Shown one piece after another: positions 53,971-64,000 of a stretch of DNA of 64,000 bases. Numbering within the stretch: the first letter of the stretch is position 1; each line of letters starts with the position of its first letter. A program made the position numbers and the translations under genes. The stretch comes from Streptomyces sp. NBC_01439 (GTDB taxonomy: Bacteria; Actinomycetota; Actinomycetes; Streptomycetales; Streptomycetaceae). The notes below the pieces were generated by a model. That model was given only the letters and a program-made list of their open reading frames with translations, was not told where the DNA came from and made no database searches. Where the stretch lies: contig NZ_CP109487.1 of NCBI RefSeq assembly GCF_036227605.1, forward strand, positions 6,199,501 to 6,263,500, read 5' to 3'.

Positions 53971-54420
53971 TCAGCCGGAGCCCTCGGCGACCCGCCGCCA
54001 ATACCGCTCCGCGAGGACCGGTAGCAGCAGGAAGAACAGCGCGGCTGCGCCCGACAGCGCGGCCAGCATGGCCAACGGGCCACCCCACAGGTCTCCCTCG
54101 TTGGCGACGATCCGCGGATCCTCCGCCCGGTACCGGACCGTCAGCTGGGTGCCGGCCGGGTTCTTGCCGCCGCTGCTGCCCGTCGGCAGGTTCGTCACCA
54201 CGGTCCGCCCGCCGGCCTCGAACTCGACCCGGCACCTGCCCAGCACGCACGAGCCGCCCGATCGCAACGTCGCCCGAGCCTGCTCGCCGTCGCGGAGCGA
54301 GCGCAGGTGCTGGGCTGCCGGAAGCATCACCAGTACCGACAGGGCGGCCAGCAGCAGCGCGATCACCAGCGGTACCACCAGAGTCCCGCGCGGCCCCACG
54401 CGGCGCGATGCGCTGTCCAA
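53971..54420 (-). CDS. Two-helix membrane protein (DUF3592-like)
   Basis: A 149-residue protein with helices at 14-35 (TLVVPLVIALLLAALSVLVML) and 115-138 (LAMLAALSGAAALFFLLLPVLAE) enclosing an extracytoplasmic beta-rich domain with a Cys pair (GGSCVLGRCRVEFEAGG). This layout and LTVRYRAEDPRIV recall DUF3592. The only usable start is TTG at 54420 with GGGGGACGGGAA just upstream. Transcribed toward the small membrane protein. Function unknown. Confidence 0.65.
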   Translation of the reverse strand: MDSASRRVGPRGTLVVPLVIALLLAALSVLVMLPAAQHLRSLRDGEQARATLRSGGSCVLGRCRVEFEAGGRTVVTNLPTGSSGGKNPAGTQLTVRYRAEDPRIVANEGDLWGGPLAMLAALSGAAALFFLLLPVLAERYWRRVAEGSG

Positions 54421-54648
54421 TTCCCGTCCCCCCCGTTCCCCGTGGAACAGACTGTCAGAGCAGCCGACTTGGCATCACGGAGCGGTGTCGGCACACCCCT
54501 GCCCACCCTGGCTGCCCGAGGTCGGCAACAAAGGCGCAGGCCCCGAACCTCAGGGGAAGCTCTGAATGCGGCTGCAGGCCCGCCGGAACCGTCACCTCCG
54601 GGAGACCATGCGGGCGATGCGTGTCCGGAAGGCGGGGCGGGAGGCGGC

Positions 54649-55230
54649 ATGGCAAGGGCGTACCGGCGAACGGGAGCGGGCAACGGCGATGACGTACTGG
54701 ACCTGTACGAGTACGCCTACCTCGCCGGCGGCGAGCGGCGGGTCGTGGAGAGCGCGATCATCTCGCTCGTCGAACACGGGACGCTGTCCCTGCGGGCCGC
54801 TCGGCTGCGCACCATCGGCGCAGAGCTCCCGCAGCATCCGGTCGAACGCGCGGTGATCGCAGCCTGCCCGCGGAGCAAGCGCGTCCGGGAGGTGTTCGAG
54901 GCGCTCGGGCACTGCGACGAGGTCGACGAACTCGCCCGCCGGCTCGTCCTCCTCGGCCTCGTGGGCAACTGGCGACGACGGACCACCCGGGCGGGGCGCC
55001 GCCGCTTGGCGGCCGCAGTGGCCGAGGGAAGCCTTCCCCCGTACGTACTGGAAGGCCCCGCACGCCTCGACCCGGGCCCCGTCCAGTACGGACTGTTCGA
55101 GGCCGCCCCCGACGGCCTCGGACGCACCCTGCGCCGCATGGGCAAGGCCCTCGACAACGAGTCCGATCACCACGCGCACGCGCACGCGGAGGGCGGCTTC
55201 AGCTGTGGCGGGGGCGGGGGCGGAGACTGA
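54649..55230 (+). CDS. TIGR04222-like protein with Gly/Cys tail
   Basis: A 193-residue protein. The N-terminal half (LDLYEYAYLAGGERRVVESAIISLVEHGTLSL) and PQHPVERAVIAACPRSKRVREV match the cytoplasmic part of TIGR04222 proteins, and the C-terminus ends HHAHAHAEGGFSCGGGGGGD, the shortened form of their Gly/Cys-rich tail. Unlike the usual members, no membrane helix is visible, so this is a soluble or trimmed version. ATG with GGAGG five bases upstream. Function unknown. Confidence 0.7.
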   Translation: MARAYRRTGAGNGDDVLDLYEYAYLAGGERRVVESAIISLVEHGTLSLRAARLRTIGAELPQHPVERAVIAACPRSKRVREVFEALGHCDEVDELARRLVLLGLVGNWRRRTTRAGRRRLAAAVAEGSLPPYVLEGPARLDPGPVQYGLFEAAPDGLGRTLRRMGKALDNESDHHAHAHAEGGFSCGGGGGGD

Positions 55231-55258
55231 GGGAACGCGCGGCGCGGCACCGGACCCG

Positions 55259-55804
55259 TCACCGTTGTGCGGCACCTGCGCAGGGCGGGCCGACGAGGGT
55301 CCGGTGGTACCGGGTGTAGGACTCGAAGACCTCGGCGACCTGGAAGCCGAGCCTGGTCAAGACGGCGCCGCTCTTGTCGTTTCCGTGGGTGACGCCCGCG
55401 AACACGTCGGTGGCGCCCAGCGCAGTGGCCCCGTAGTCGATCAGCGCGCGGCAGGCCGCCGTGGCGTACCCGTGTCCCGTTGCCTCGTGGTCGAGCCAGT
55501 ACCCGAATCCGTACGCGGGCGGGTTGGCGGCCACGAGGTCGACACGGCCGATGAGGGAACCCCTGAGCAGGATGCCGCAGCGGAGGGACGGATCGGGAGC
55601 GTCGAGCAGCTCGGCGCGGGCCGTCTCGTAGTCCGATGCGGCCAGCGCTTCGTAGTCGCCGTGCCGGGTGAGGTGCTCGCGATTTCGATCGATGAGCCCG
55701 TAGTACTCATCGGCCTGTTCGACACTGAGCACACGCAAGGTCAATCCGGCGACTTCGGTCGTGAGCCCGGTTGCGACGCTCTGGTCGTGATGTCCACGAG
55801 CCAT
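55259..55804 (-). CDS. GNAT-family N-acetyltransferase (RimJ/RimL type)
   Basis: A 181-residue acetyltransferase with the RimJ/RimL-like pattern: LTLRVLSVEQADEYYGLIDRNREHL at the start, FGYWLDHEATGHGYATAACRALIDYG around the acetyl-CoA loop, and HGNDKSGAVLTRLGFQVAE at the end. Possible substrates are protein N-termini or small amines. TAGGGT lies eight bases upstream of the ATG on the minus strand, so the transcript may be nearly leaderless. Confidence 0.88.
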   Translation of the reverse strand: MARGHHDQSVATGLTTEVAGLTLRVLSVEQADEYYGLIDRNREHLTRHGDYEALAASDYETARAELLDAPDPSLRCGILLRGSLIGRVDLVAANPPAYGFGYWLDHEATGHGYATAACRALIDYGATALGATDVFAGVTHGNDKSGAVLTRLGFQVAEVFESYTRYHRTLVGPPCAGAAQR

Positions 55805-55983
55805 GCCGACCGACCCTACGGCAGGACCCTCCCGGACCGGGCCACACGTTCATGATCTTCGGCACACGGGCGGCGCGCCCGCCGCGTCAACGGGCTTCGG
55901 CACAAGGAGGTTGAAGACGCGCACGGGCCACGGCACTGCCCGCACCGATCGCGACCGGCTGATCGCGACCCCGGGAACGACGG

Positions 55984-56020
55984 AGGGCCAGGTCGAGGAG
56001 ATGCCCTCTGACCTGGCCCT
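55984..56020 (-). terminator. Terminator hairpin after tRNA-Gly
   Basis: AGGGCCAGGTC (55984-55994) and GACCTGGCCCT (56010-56020) pair perfectly over 11 bp, 12 bases past the 3' end of the tRNA. Confidence 0.65.
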
Positions 56021-56031
56021 TCGTACTTCTG

Positions 56032-56102
56032 AGCGGGTGACGGGAATCGAACCCGCGTAGCTAGTTTGGAAGACTAGTGCTCTACCATTGAGCTACACCC
56101 GC
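56032..56102 (-). tRNA. tRNA-Gly (anticodon TCC)
   Basis: A 71-base cloverleaf on the minus strand: acceptor GCGGGTG/CACCCGC, D-arm AGCTCAATGGTAGAGC, anticodon arm CTAGTCTTCCAAACTAG with TCC, and T-arm GCGGGTTCGAATCCCGT. CCA is not encoded. The 3' end could serve as an integration site, but no integrase or repeated 3' end is present. Confidence 0.95.
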
Positions 56103-56270
56103 AATGCGCGCGCCGCAGGTCCGGGGACCTCGGCACGGACAGCATCCTAGCGGGTCGCTCCCGGTGGGTGCACACCACATTCGGCGTCGTGGCGGAGGTC
56201 CGCCCGAAATGCCTTCGGAAACCCGGCGCATCAGAGTGTCTCCGGGCATGTACCCTACGTGTCGCACCGA

Positions 56271-56347
56271 CGGGGTGTGGCGCAGCTTGGTAGCGCGTCC
56301 GCTTTGGGAGCGGAAGGTCGTCGGTTCGAATCCGGCCACCCCGACCA
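56271..56347 (+). tRNA. tRNA-Pro (anticodon TGG)
   Basis: A 77-base cloverleaf with encoded CCA: acceptor CGGGGTG/CACCCCG, D-arm GCGCAGCTTGGTAGCGC, anticodon loop TTTGGGA (TGG) and T-arm GTCGGTTCGAATCCGGC. TACCCT 20 bases upstream is a plausible -10. Confidence 0.96.
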
Positions 56348-56372
56348 GCAGCAGTGTCTCCGCAAGATCGCG

Positions 56373-56403
56373 TTGTGGGCTGATTGCCGCTTGCGGTTAC
56401 TAT
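56373..56403 (+). promoter_or_regulatory. Candidate tig promoter
   Basis: TTGTGG (56373-56378), 19-base spacer and TACTAT (56398-56403), in the 164-base gap after tRNA-Pro. Confidence 0.4.
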
Positions 56404-56511
56404 GCAAGCTGCGTGCCCGTGTGTCTGATGTACCGGGCCGAAGTCCGCTGAACCGCTGAATCACAGCGCGACGGCAGAATCCCCAGCAGTCAGCCACAAG
56501 GAGACCGAACC

Positions 56512-57900
56512 GTGAAGAGCGCCGTGGAGACCCTGAACCCGACTCGGGTTCGGCTCACTGTTGAGGTGCCCTTCGAGGAGCTCAAGGACAGCCTCGACGC
56601 GGCGTACAAGAAGATCAACCAGCAGGTCACGGTGAAGGGCTTCCGCAAGGGCAAGATCCCGGCCCGCGTCATCGACCAGCGCTTCGGCCGCGGTGCGGTG
56701 CTGGAGGAGGCCGTCAACGACGCGCTCCCGAAGTTCTACACCGAGGCCGTCAACGAGGCCGACCTGAACCCGCTGGGCCAGCCGGACGTGGACATCACCG
56801 AGCTGAAGGACGGCGAGGTCCTCGCCTTCACCGCCGAGGTCGACGTCCGTCCCGAGATCGAGATCCCGGACTTCTCCGGCATCGAGGTCGAGGTCGACGC
56901 CATCGAGGTCTCGGACGAGGACGTCGAGAAGTCCGTCGAGCAGCTGCGCGGCCGCTTCGCGTCCACCACGGACGTCGAGCGCGCCGCCGCCGAGGGTGAC
57001 GTCGTCACCATCGACCTCGAGGCCAAGGTCGACGGCGAGGTGCTGCCCGACGGCGTCGCCTCCGACGTCTCCTACACCATCGGCTCGGGCGAGCTCCTCG
57101 AGGGCATCGACGAGGCCGTCACCGGCCTGGAGGCCGGCGGCGAGGCCACCTTCACCTCGCAGCTGAAGGGCGGCTCCGCCGAGGGCAAGGACGCCGAGGT
57201 CACCGTCAAGGTCACCAAGGTCTCCGCCAAGGAGCTCCCGGCGCTGGACGACGAGTTCGCGCAGCTCGCGAGCGAGTTCGACACCATCGAGGACCTCAAG
57301 GCGGACAGCCGCAAGCGCCTCGAGAACATGAAGCAGTACGACCAGGCCACGCAGGCCCAGGAGCGCGTCCTGGAGAAGCTGCTGGAGCTCGTCGAGGTCC
57401 CGATCCCCGAGAAGCTCCTCGCGGACGAGGTCCAGACCCGCAAGCACAACCTGGAGCACCACCAGCTCGGCCAGATGGGTCTGACCATCGAGAAGTACCT
57501 GGAGTTCCAGGGCAAGACGGTCGAGGAGTTCGACGCCGAGACCTCCGAGCAGGCGATCAAGGGCATCAAGACCCAGTTCGTCCTCGACGCGCTGGTCAAC
57601 AAGGAGAAGCTGGGCGTCAACCAGGAGGAGCTCACCGAGCACCTCATGCGCCGCGCCGCTTCCTCCGGCATGTCCCCCGACCAGTTCGCCCAGGCCGTGG
57701 TCGAGGGTGGCCAGGTTCCGATGCTGGTCGGCGAGGTCGCCCGCGGCAAGGCCCTCGCGGTCGTCGTCGAGGCCGCCAAGGTCGTCGACACCAACGGCGA
57801 GGTCGTGGACATGTCCGACGAGGACGAGGAGCAGGCCGCCGAGACCGTCGAGGCCGCCGTCGACGGCGACGACGAGGTCAAGGCCGAAGAGGCCAAGTAA
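56512..57900 (+). CDS. tig: Trigger factor (ribosome-bound chaperone and prolyl isomerase)
   Basis: A 462-residue trigger factor. The ribosome-binding domain carries [17 protein letters not shown] (signature FRxGxxP) near residue 43, the FKBP-type isomerase domain spans about 150-245 ([19 protein letters not shown]), and the C-terminal helical arms follow with an acidic tail ([20 protein letters not shown]). The GTG has AAGGAG eight bases upstream. It lies directly before clpP1-clpP2 and clpX, the classic quality-control order, but a strong terminator separates it from clpP1. Confidence 0.96.
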   Translation: MKSAVETLNPTRVRLTVEVPFEELKDSLDAAYKKINQQVTVKGFRKGKIPARVIDQRFGRGAVLEEAVNDALPKFYTEAVNEADLNPLGQPDVDITELKDGEVLAFTAEVDVRPEIEIPDFSGIEVEVDAIEVSDEDVEKSVEQLRGRFASTTDVERAAAEGDVVTIDLEAKVDGEVLPDGVASDVSYTIGSGELLEGIDEAVTGLEAGGEATFTSQLKGGSAEGKDAEVTVKVTKVSAKELPALDDEFAQLASEFDTIEDLKADSRKRLENMKQYDQATQAQERVLEKLLELVEVPIPEKLLADEVQTRKHNLEHHQLGQMGLTIEKYLEFQGKTVEEFDAETSEQAIKGIKTQFVLDALVNKEKLGVNQEELTEHLMRRAASSGMSPDQFAQAVVEGGQVPMLVGEVARGKALAVVVEAAKVVDTNGEVVDMSDEDEEQAAETVEAAVDGDDEVKAEEAK

Positions 57901-57930
57901 CACCCCGGGCGAAGCCCACTGAGAAGTGCC

Positions 57931-57968
57931 CCGAAGGGCCCGGACGCAGTCGTGTCCGGGCCCTTCGG
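57931..57968 (+). terminator. Terminator after tig
   Basis: Perfect 15-bp arms CCGAAGGGCCCGGAC (57931-57945) and complement (57954-57968), loop of eight bases. Confidence 0.85.
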
Positions 57969-57994
57969 TATGGGCCCCGTAAGGCCCCCGGAGC

Positions 57995-58011
57995 TTGCGC
58001 TCCGAGCGAAC
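57995..58011. promoter_or_regulatory. ClgR-like operator upstream of clpP1
   Basis: TTGCGCTCCGAGCGAAC is a dyad with the arms (G)TTCGCT and AGCGCAA around CGG. It resembles the GTTCGC-N5-GCG box I recall for ClgR, the activator of clp genes in Streptomyces and corynebacteria. Confidence 0.55.
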
Positions 58012-58181
58012 AGTTCGGGAAGCGGGATGGCGTTGTCCTACCTGCGCGTTAGGGTCCATGAATACGAGGGCACGTGAGTACCCGGGCGCCGGCGGACCCG
58101 TCCGCTCCGGCCGGACCGGACCGGACCCCAGAACGAGACGCTGAGACGGCACATGGCCGTCGGAGACGAGCAGGTGGATAC

Positions 58182-58799
58182 GTGACGAATCTGAAGCCTT
58201 ACGCCGCGGGTGAGCCGTCCATCGGTGGCGGCCTCGGCGACCATGTCTACAACCGGCTGCTCGGCGAGCGCATCATCTTCCTCGGTCAGCAGGTCGACGA
58301 CGAGATCGCGAACAAGATCACCGCGCAGCTCCTGCTCCTGGCCGCCGAGCCGGAGAAGGACATCTTCCTCTACATCAACAGCCCCGGTGGCTCGGTGACG
58401 GCCGGCATGGCCGTCTACGACACCATGCAGTACATCCCGAACGACGTCGTCACCATCGGCATGGGCATGGCGGCCTCCATGGGCCAGTTCCTGCTCACCG
58501 GCGGCGCCAAGGGCAAGCGCTTCGCCCTGCCGAACACCGACGTCCTGATGCACCAGGGCTCCGCCGGCATCGGCGGCACCGCCTCCGACATCAAGATCCA
58601 GGCCCAGTACCTGCTGCGCACCAAGCAGCGCATGGCCGAGATCACCGCGTTCCACTCGGGTCAGTCCGTCGAGGCGATCATCCGTGACGGTGACCGCGAC
58701 CGCTGGTTCACCGCCGAGGAGGCCAAGGAGTACGGCCTCATCGACGACATCATGTCGGCCGCGTCCAACGTGCCGGGCGGCGGCGGCACCGGGGCCTGA
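58182..58799 (+). CDS. clpP1: ATP-dependent Clp protease proteolytic subunit ClpP1
   Basis: A 205-residue ClpP. The serine lies in [12 protein letters not shown], the histidine in [12 protein letters not shown], and the third residue is the Asp of [29 protein letters not shown] is the family signature. Together with ClpP2 it forms the mixed tetradecamer used by ClpX. The GTG at 58182 agrees with the conserved start [17 protein letters not shown]; the frame is open to a GTG at 58074. The C-terminus GGGGTGA is flexible. ClpP2 starts 46 bases later. Confidence 0.95.
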   Translation: MTNLKPYAAGEPSIGGGLGDHVYNRLLGERIIFLGQQVDDEIANKITAQLLLLAAEPEKDIFLYINSPGGSVTAGMAVYDTMQYIPNDVVTIGMGMAASMGQFLLTGGAKGKRFALPNTDVLMHQGSAGIGGTASDIKIQAQYLLRTKQRMAEITAFHSGQSVEAIIRDGDRDRWFTAEEAKEYGLIDDIMSAASNVPGGGGTGA

Positions 58800-58845
58800 T
58801 CCCCCGCCCCGCAACGAAGCCGACAGCCCGCAGAACGCCACCAGG

Positions 58846-59511
58846 ATGGTGAACACCCAGATGCAGAACAACTTCTCCGCGAGCGGCCTCTACACCGGCC
58901 CGCAGGTGGACAACCGCTACGTCATCCCGCGCTTCGTCGAGCGCACCTCGCAGGGCGTGCGCGAGTACGACCCGTACGCGAAGCTCTTCGAGGAGCGCGT
59001 GATCTTCCTCGGCGTGCAGATCGACGACGCGTCAGCCAACGACGTCATGGCGCAGCTGCTGTGCCTGGAGTCGATGGACCCGGACCGCGACATCTCCATC
59101 TACATCAACAGCCCCGGTGGCTCCTTCACCGCGCTGACGGCGATCTACGACACGATGCAGTTCGTGAAGCCGGACATCCAGACGGTCTGCATGGGCCAGG
59201 CGGCCTCCGCCGCCGCGGTCCTGCTGGCCGCCGGTACCCCCGGCAAGCGCATGGCCCTGCCGAACGCCCGCGTGCTGATCCACCAGCCCTCCGGTGGCAC
59301 CGGCCGCGAGCAGCTCTCCGACCTGGAGATCGCGGCCAACGAGATCCTGCGCATGCGCGACCAGCTGGAGACCATGCTGGCCAAGCACTCGACGACGCCG
59401 ATCGAGAAGATCCGCGACGACATCGAGCGCGACAAGATCCTGACGGCCGAGGACGCCCTCGCGTACGGCCTGATCGACCAGATCGTCTCGACCCGCAAGA
59501 ACTCCCACTGA
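58846..59511 (+). CDS. clpP2: ATP-dependent Clp protease proteolytic subunit ClpP2
   Basis: A 221-residue ClpP paralogue, distinct from ClpP1. Ser in [19 protein letters not shown], His in [14 protein letters not shown], and [22 protein letters not shown] are present. The N-terminal 40 residues ([26 protein letters not shown]) form a propeptide-like extension that is normally cleaved. Start sites ATG 58846, GTG 58849 and ATG 58861 are all possible; AGGATGGTG fits the last. Same operon as clpP1. Confidence 0.95.
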   Translation: MVNTQMQNNFSASGLYTGPQVDNRYVIPRFVERTSQGVREYDPYAKLFEERVIFLGVQIDDASANDVMAQLLCLESMDPDRDISIYINSPGGSFTALTAIYDTMQFVKPDIQTVCMGQAASAAAVLLAAGTPGKRMALPNARVLIHQPSGGTGREQLSDLEIAANEILRMRDQLETMLAKHSTTPIEKIRDDIERDKILTAEDALAYGLIDQIVSTRKNSH

Positions 59512-59569
59512 TCCTTGCCACCAGTTGACACGGGCACATCGTCGGATTCGGCGATGTGAACCACGTCAA

Positions 59570-59591
59570 GGGGGCCCCGCACGGGGCCCCC
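59570..59591 (+). terminator. Terminator after clpP2
   Basis: GGGGGCCCC/GGGGCCCCC, 9-bp arms with loop GCAC, preceded by a CACATCG/CGATGTG hairpin at 59535-59559. clpX therefore probably has its own promoter. Confidence 0.6.
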
Positions 59592-59664
59592 GGCAAGGTA
59601 CCGTCGGATATGAGGCACCAGGAGCGCTGAACCAGGCGTCTCCCAGGCGAAGGGGAAGCACCTC

Positions 59665-60951
<1,287 letters not shown>

Positions 60952-60970
60952 CCGCAACGAGCACCACACA

Positions 60971-61004
60971 CAGCAGGGGCGCCCCGACCGGGGCGCCCCT
61001 GCTG
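60971..61004. terminator. Bidirectional terminator between clpX and the Pro/Gln-rich gene
   Basis: Perfect 16-bp arms CAGCAGGGGCGCCCCG (60971-60986) and complement (60989-61004), extended by CACAC/GTGTG outside one mismatch. Confidence 0.85.
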
Positions 61005-61052
61005 CGTGTGGCGGGAAGCCGCAGGCACCGGCGGCCTCGGGTCCGCGGCCCG

Positions 61053-62048
61053 TCAGACCTTGGTGCGCGAGGTGTTGTAGAGCTTCGCCGCCACCTCGGA
61101 CACCTCGTCAAGGGTGCCGCTGCTGCCGCCGGTGAGGCCCACGACCGGGTCGATGATGTTGACTCCGGTCACGGTGGAGTAGTCACCCCAAACGCAGCTG
61201 GGGATCTTCGCCTCCTTCGGCATCCCGGGCTTGGGTTCCTTGACCGCGGTCATCTTGATCTCGGCGCACTTCATCACGGCGCCCTTGAAACCGGTCGGGG
61301 TGAATTCCTTCGGCGTACCCACCAGCTCGTACTTGACGCCGAGCTTCTCGGCCTCCTTGTTCTGGCCGATACCGGCGTAGTACGTGTCGACGGCCTTCTC
61401 CGGGTCGTCCACCTCGCCCCACAGTCCGTTGGCGCTGAGCGACTTGCCCTTGCCGGTCGGGGAGTTCGAGTACGAAGCGGCCGAGTTGTGCGCGTTCTTC
61501 ACGCCGATGGCCTCGGCCTTCGCCTTCGCCTCCCCGTCCAGCGGGGTTTCGGGCGACGGCTTCGCCTCCTTCGGCTGCGCATACGCATCGACCGTCGCCG
61601 GGAAGGCCAGCTTGTGGCCCTTGGTGTCCGCGGAGATGCTGCTGCCCGCGCCGCCGCCCAGGAAGTACCAGCCGCCGCCCGCGATCACCACGACCGCGAC
61701 GACCGCGCCGATGATCATTCCGGCCTTGGACTTCTTCGGGGGCTGGCCGCCGTACGGGGCCTGCTGCTGCGGGTGGCCGTACGCCGGCGACGGGGGCTGC
61801 TGGGGGTGGCCCTGCGGGGGGACGCCCGGCTGCTGCGGGTAGCCGTAGCCCGGCTGCGGGGCCGTGGGCTGGCCGTACGGGTTGGACTGGGGGGCGGGCT
61901 GGGAGGCGGGCTGGCCGTACGGGTTGGACTGGGGGGCGGGCTGCGGGGTGGGCTGGCCGTACGGGCCGGGCGGCGGCGGGGGCTGCTGCCCGTACGGTCC
62001 CGGCTGCTGAGGCTGCTGTCCGTAGGGCCCTGGCTGGTTGTAGCTCAT
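61053..62048 (-). CDS. Pro/Gln-rich single-pass membrane protein, function unknown
   Basis: A 331-residue protein. The first 105 residues are a low-complexity cytoplasmic tail of QPGPYGQQ and QSNPYGQP repeats, encoded by direct DNA repeats at about 61859-62030; then a membrane helix (AGMIIGAVVAVVVIAGGGWYFL) and an extracytoplasmic domain with a Cys pair (MKCAEIKM and KIPSCVWGDYSTV). The architecture is common in Streptomyces, and the CVWGDYSTVTGV segment is a recurrent feature of such exported domains. The ATG at 62048 has GGGGGA upstream. It is divergent from valS. Role unknown. Confidence 0.8.
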   Translation of the reverse strand: MSYNQPGPYGQQPQQPGPYGQQPPPPPGPYGQPTPQPAPQSNPYGQPASQPAPQSNPYGQPTAPQPGYGYPQQPGVPPQGHPQQPPSPAYGHPQQQAPYGGQPPKKSKAGMIIGAVVAVVVIAGGGWYFLGGGAGSSISADTKGHKLAFPATVDAYAQPKEAKPSPETPLDGEAKAKAEAIGVKNAHNSAASYSNSPTGKGKSLSANGLWGEVDDPEKAVDTYYAGIGQNKEAEKLGVKYELVGTPKEFTPTGFKGAVMKCAEIKMTAVKEPKPGMPKEAKIPSCVWGDYSTVTGVNIIDPVVGLTGGSSGTLDEVSEVAAKLYNTSRTKV

Positions 62049-62162
62049 CCCGCGTCCCCCCATGAGGTTGTTTATGCGTTTCACACATCCTGACGGAAGT
62101 CAGGCGCGGGAACGGCGCCGGGCCCCGGGAATACCGGTTTCATGACTGGACTGTTACCGCTC

Positions 62163-62168
62163 TAAACT
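62163..62168 (+). promoter_or_regulatory. -10 box of a leaderless valS promoter
   Basis: TAAACT ends seven bases before the GTG of valS and there is no ribosome site, so the transcript probably starts at or next to the start codon; this also excludes a T-box or attenuator leader. Confidence 0.6.
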
Positions 62169-62175
62169 GTGCCCC

Positions 62176-64000
62176 GTGACCGAGAACACGCAGACACCCA
62201 GCAGCCCCACCTCCGAACTGCCGACCACGTACGCGCCGGCCGAGGTAGAAGGGAAGCTCTACGAGCGCTGGGTAGAGCGCGGTTACTTCGAGGCGGACGC
62301 CAAGAGCGAGAAGCCTCCGTACGCGATCGTCATCCCGCCGCCCAACGTCACCGGCAGCCTGCACCTGGGCCACGCCTTCGAGCACACGCTGATCGACGCC
62401 CTCACCCGCCGCAAGCGCATGCAGGGGTACGAGACGCTGTGGCAGCCGGGCATGGACCACGCCGGCATCGCCACCCAGAACGTCGTCGAACGCGAGCTCG
62501 CCAAGGAGGGCAAGTCCCGCCACGATCTCGGCCGGGAGGCCTTCGTCGAGCGCGTCTGGCAGTGGAAGGGCGAGTCCGGCGGTCAGATTTCCGGCCAGAT
62601 GCGCCGCCTCGGCGACGGCGTCGACTGGTCCCGTGAGCGCTTCACCATGGACGAGGGCCTCTCCGAGGCCGTCCAGACCATCTTCAAGAAGCTCTACGAC
62701 GACGAGCTGATCTACCGCGCCGAGCGCATCATCAACTGGTGCCCCCGCTGCCTGACCGCGATCTCCGACATCGAGGTCGAGTACCAGGACGACGAGGGCG
62801 AGCTCGTCTCGATCCGCTACGGCGAGGGCGACGCTTCCATCGTCGTCGCGACCACCCGCGCCGAGACGATGCTGGGTGACACGGCCGTCGCCGTCCACCC
62901 CGAGGACGAGCGCTACAAGCACCTCGTCGGCACCGAGATCGAGCTGCCGCTCACCGGCCGCCGCATCCCGGTCGTCGCGGACGAGCACGTCGACCCGGAG
63001 TTCGGCACCGGCGCCGTCAAGGTGACCCCGGCGCACGACCCGAACGACTTCGAGATCGGCCAGCGCCACAACCTGCCGAACCTCGCCGTCATGGACGAGC
63101 ACGCGATCATCACCACGCACGGCCCCTTCCAGGGCCTGGACCGCCTGGAAGCCCGCTCCGCCATCGTCGGCGCGCTGCGCGCCGAGGGCCGGATCGTCGC
63201 CGAGAAGCGCCCGTACACGCACTCCGTCGGCCACTGCTCGCGCTGCAAGACCACCATCGAGCCCCGTCTGTCGATGCAGTGGTGGGTCAAGGTCGGCCCG
63301 CTCGCCCAGGCCGCCGGTGACGCGGTCCGCAACGGCGAGGTCAAGATCCACCCGCAGGAGATGGAGAAGCGGTACTTCGACTGGGTCGACAACCTCCACG
63401 ACTGGTGCATCTCGCGCCAGCTGTGGTGGGGTCACCGCATCCCGGTCTGGTACGGCCCGAACGGCGAGGTCGTCTGCGTCGGACCGGACGAGCAGCCGCC
63501 CACCGGCGAGGGCTGGACCCAGGACACCGACGTCCTGGACACGTGGTTCTCCTCGGGGCTGTGGCCGTTCTCCACGCTCGGCTGGCCGCAGCAGACCGAC
63601 AGCCTGGCGAAGTTCTACCCGAACGCCGTCCTGGTCACCGGTTACGACATCCTCTTCTTCTGGGTCGCCCGGATGATGATGTTCGGCCTGTACGCGATGG
63701 ACGGCACCCCGCCGTTCCACACCATCGCCCTGCACGGCATGGTCCGTGACGAGCGCGGCAAGAAGATGTCGAAGTCCTTCGGCAACGTGGTCAACCCGCT
63801 GGACTGGATGGACAAGTACGGTTCCGACGCCGTCCGCTTCACCCTGGCCCGCGGCGCCAACCCGGGTGTCGACGTTCCGATCGGCGAGGACTGGGTCCAG
63901 GCCTCCAGCAAGTTCGCCAACAAGATCTGGAACGCCACCCGTTTCGCGATGATGAACGGCGCCACGATCGAGGGTGACCTGCCGCCCGTCGAGCAGCTGT
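62176..64000 (+). CDS. valS: Valyl-tRNA synthetase (C-terminal part cut by window edge)
   Basis: The first 608 residues of a class I aminoacyl-tRNA synthetase. The HIGH motif is [13 protein letters not shown] near residue 58, the editing domain spans about 200-340 ([19 protein letters not shown]), [15 protein letters not shown] precedes the second half of the catalytic domain, and [12 protein letters not shown] is present near residue 532. The anticodon-binding domain and the C-terminal coiled coil lie outside the window. The GTG start is fixed by the leaderless promoter and by similarity. Confidence 0.96.
   Translation, partial: MTENTQTPSSPTSELPTTYAPAEVEGKLYERWVERGYFEADAKSEKPPYAIVIPPPNVTGSLHLGHAFEHTLIDALTRRKRMQGYETLWQPGMDHAGIATQNVVERELAKEGKSRHDLGREAFVERVWQWKGESGGQISGQMRRLGDGVDWSRERFTMDEGLSEAVQTIFKKLYDDELIYRAERIINWCPRCLTAISDIEVEYQDDEGELVSIRYGEGDASIVVATTRAETMLGDTAVAVHPEDERYKHLVGTEIELPLTGRRIPVVADEHVDPEFGTGAVKVTPAHDPNDFEIGQRHNLPNLAVMDEHAIITTHGPFQGLDRLEARSAIVGALRAEGRIVAEKRPYTHSVGHCSRCKTTIEPRLSMQWWVKVGPLAQAAGDAVRNGEVKIHPQEMEKRYFDWVDNLHDWCISRQLWWGHRIPVWYGPNGEVVCVGPDEQPPTGEGWTQDTDVLDTWFSSGLWPFSTLGWPQQTDSLAKFYPNAVLVTGYDILFFWVARMMMFGLYAMDGTPPFHTIALHGMVRDERGKKMSKSFGNVVNPLDWMDKYGSDAVRFTLARGANPGVDVPIGEDWVQASSKFANKIWNATRFAMMNGATIEGDLPPVEQL

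Noticed and set aside
55805..56031. An 85-codon plus-strand frame between the GNAT gene and tRNA-Gly
   Set aside because: It runs into the tRNA gene antisense, has no ribosome site and no recognisable sequence.
55853..56102. tRNA-Gly 3' end considered as an attachment site with an integrated element to its left
   Set aside because: No integrase, no repeated tRNA 3' end and no change in base composition in the neighbouring genes.
62049..62175. Possible T-box or attenuator leader before valS
   Set aside because: TAAACT ends seven bases before the start codon, which leaves no room for a leader RNA.

Overview
The window is a piece of an actinobacterial chromosome, almost certainly Streptomyces. 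It has very high GC with strong third-position GC bias, many GTG starts, long Pro/Ala-rich linkers, Streptomyces-type intergenic hairpin repeats, several leaderless-looking promoters, and a gene order that, as I recall it, follows the SCO2615-SCO2666 core region of S. coelicolor. No search was run, so locus correspondences are from memory. The core is tightly packed: no gap above about 290 bases lacks a gene, and I see no insertion sequence, integrase, prophage or CRISPR array.

Region by region. 1-4432 (minus strand): an amino-acid sensing operon glnX-glnH-(unknown helical gene)-pknG, with pknG running off the left edge. 4640-11471 (minus): the csnREFGHK-type chitosan-oligosaccharide locus (ROK repressor, lipoprotein, two permeases, GH4 glycosidase, BadF/BadG-type kinase) with a 19-bp CsnR-like operator before csnR. 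11594-18897: an MscS channel, an HNH protein, a secreted GH84 N-acetylglucosaminidase and malQ. 18918-23009: a small membrane protein, then a more variable block of a MarR regulator with a perfect 28-bp operator, the stump of an MFS transporter, two EamA exporters and a LysR regulator. 23221-32122: pepN, asd, a secreted M28 aminopeptidase and a large secreted subtilase. 32396-34902: a CGNR zinc-finger regulator divergent from a PNPOx-fold flavoprotein across a shared operator region, then an AbiEi-like protein. 35153-39278: a second pepN, a DsbA-fold mycothiol-nitroreductase-like protein and sodF with a Nur-type box. 39464-45637: three paralogous amino-acid permeases on the minus strand, interleaved with plus-strand SDR and bioY genes. 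45856-55804: rpiB, an endonuclease VIII-type glycosylase, an Eis-like acetyltransferase, a SpoIIE phosphatase, an ABC ATPase with no permease, a DUF4232 lipoprotein, a PLP decarboxylase coupled to an HD hydrolase, and small membrane or unknown proteins. 56032-64000: tRNA-Gly, tRNA-Pro, tig, clpP1-clpP2, clpX, a Pro/Gln-rich membrane protein and the first 608 codons of valS.

How the parts work together. The GlnX/GlnH/PknG set senses extracellular amino acids and controls central nitrogen metabolism; three amino-acid permeases, two PepN enzymes, the M28 peptidase and the subtilase form a protein and peptide scavenging theme. csn, GH84 and malQ serve polysaccharide use. Trigger factor and ClpXP form the protein quality control module, with a ClgR-like dyad upstream of clpP1. 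Nearly every convergent gene pair is separated by a strong perfect hairpin, and several genes start directly at a TANNNT box, suggesting leaderless transcripts.

No convincingly new multi-gene system stands out. The most interesting leads are the unknown gene inside the glnX-glnH-pknG operon, the CGNR/flavoprotein divergon with paired dyads, the paired GTCCG-N5-CGGAC sites before an amino-acid permease, the decarboxylase-HD hydrolase pair, and active-site substitutions in the GH84 and DsbA-like proteins.
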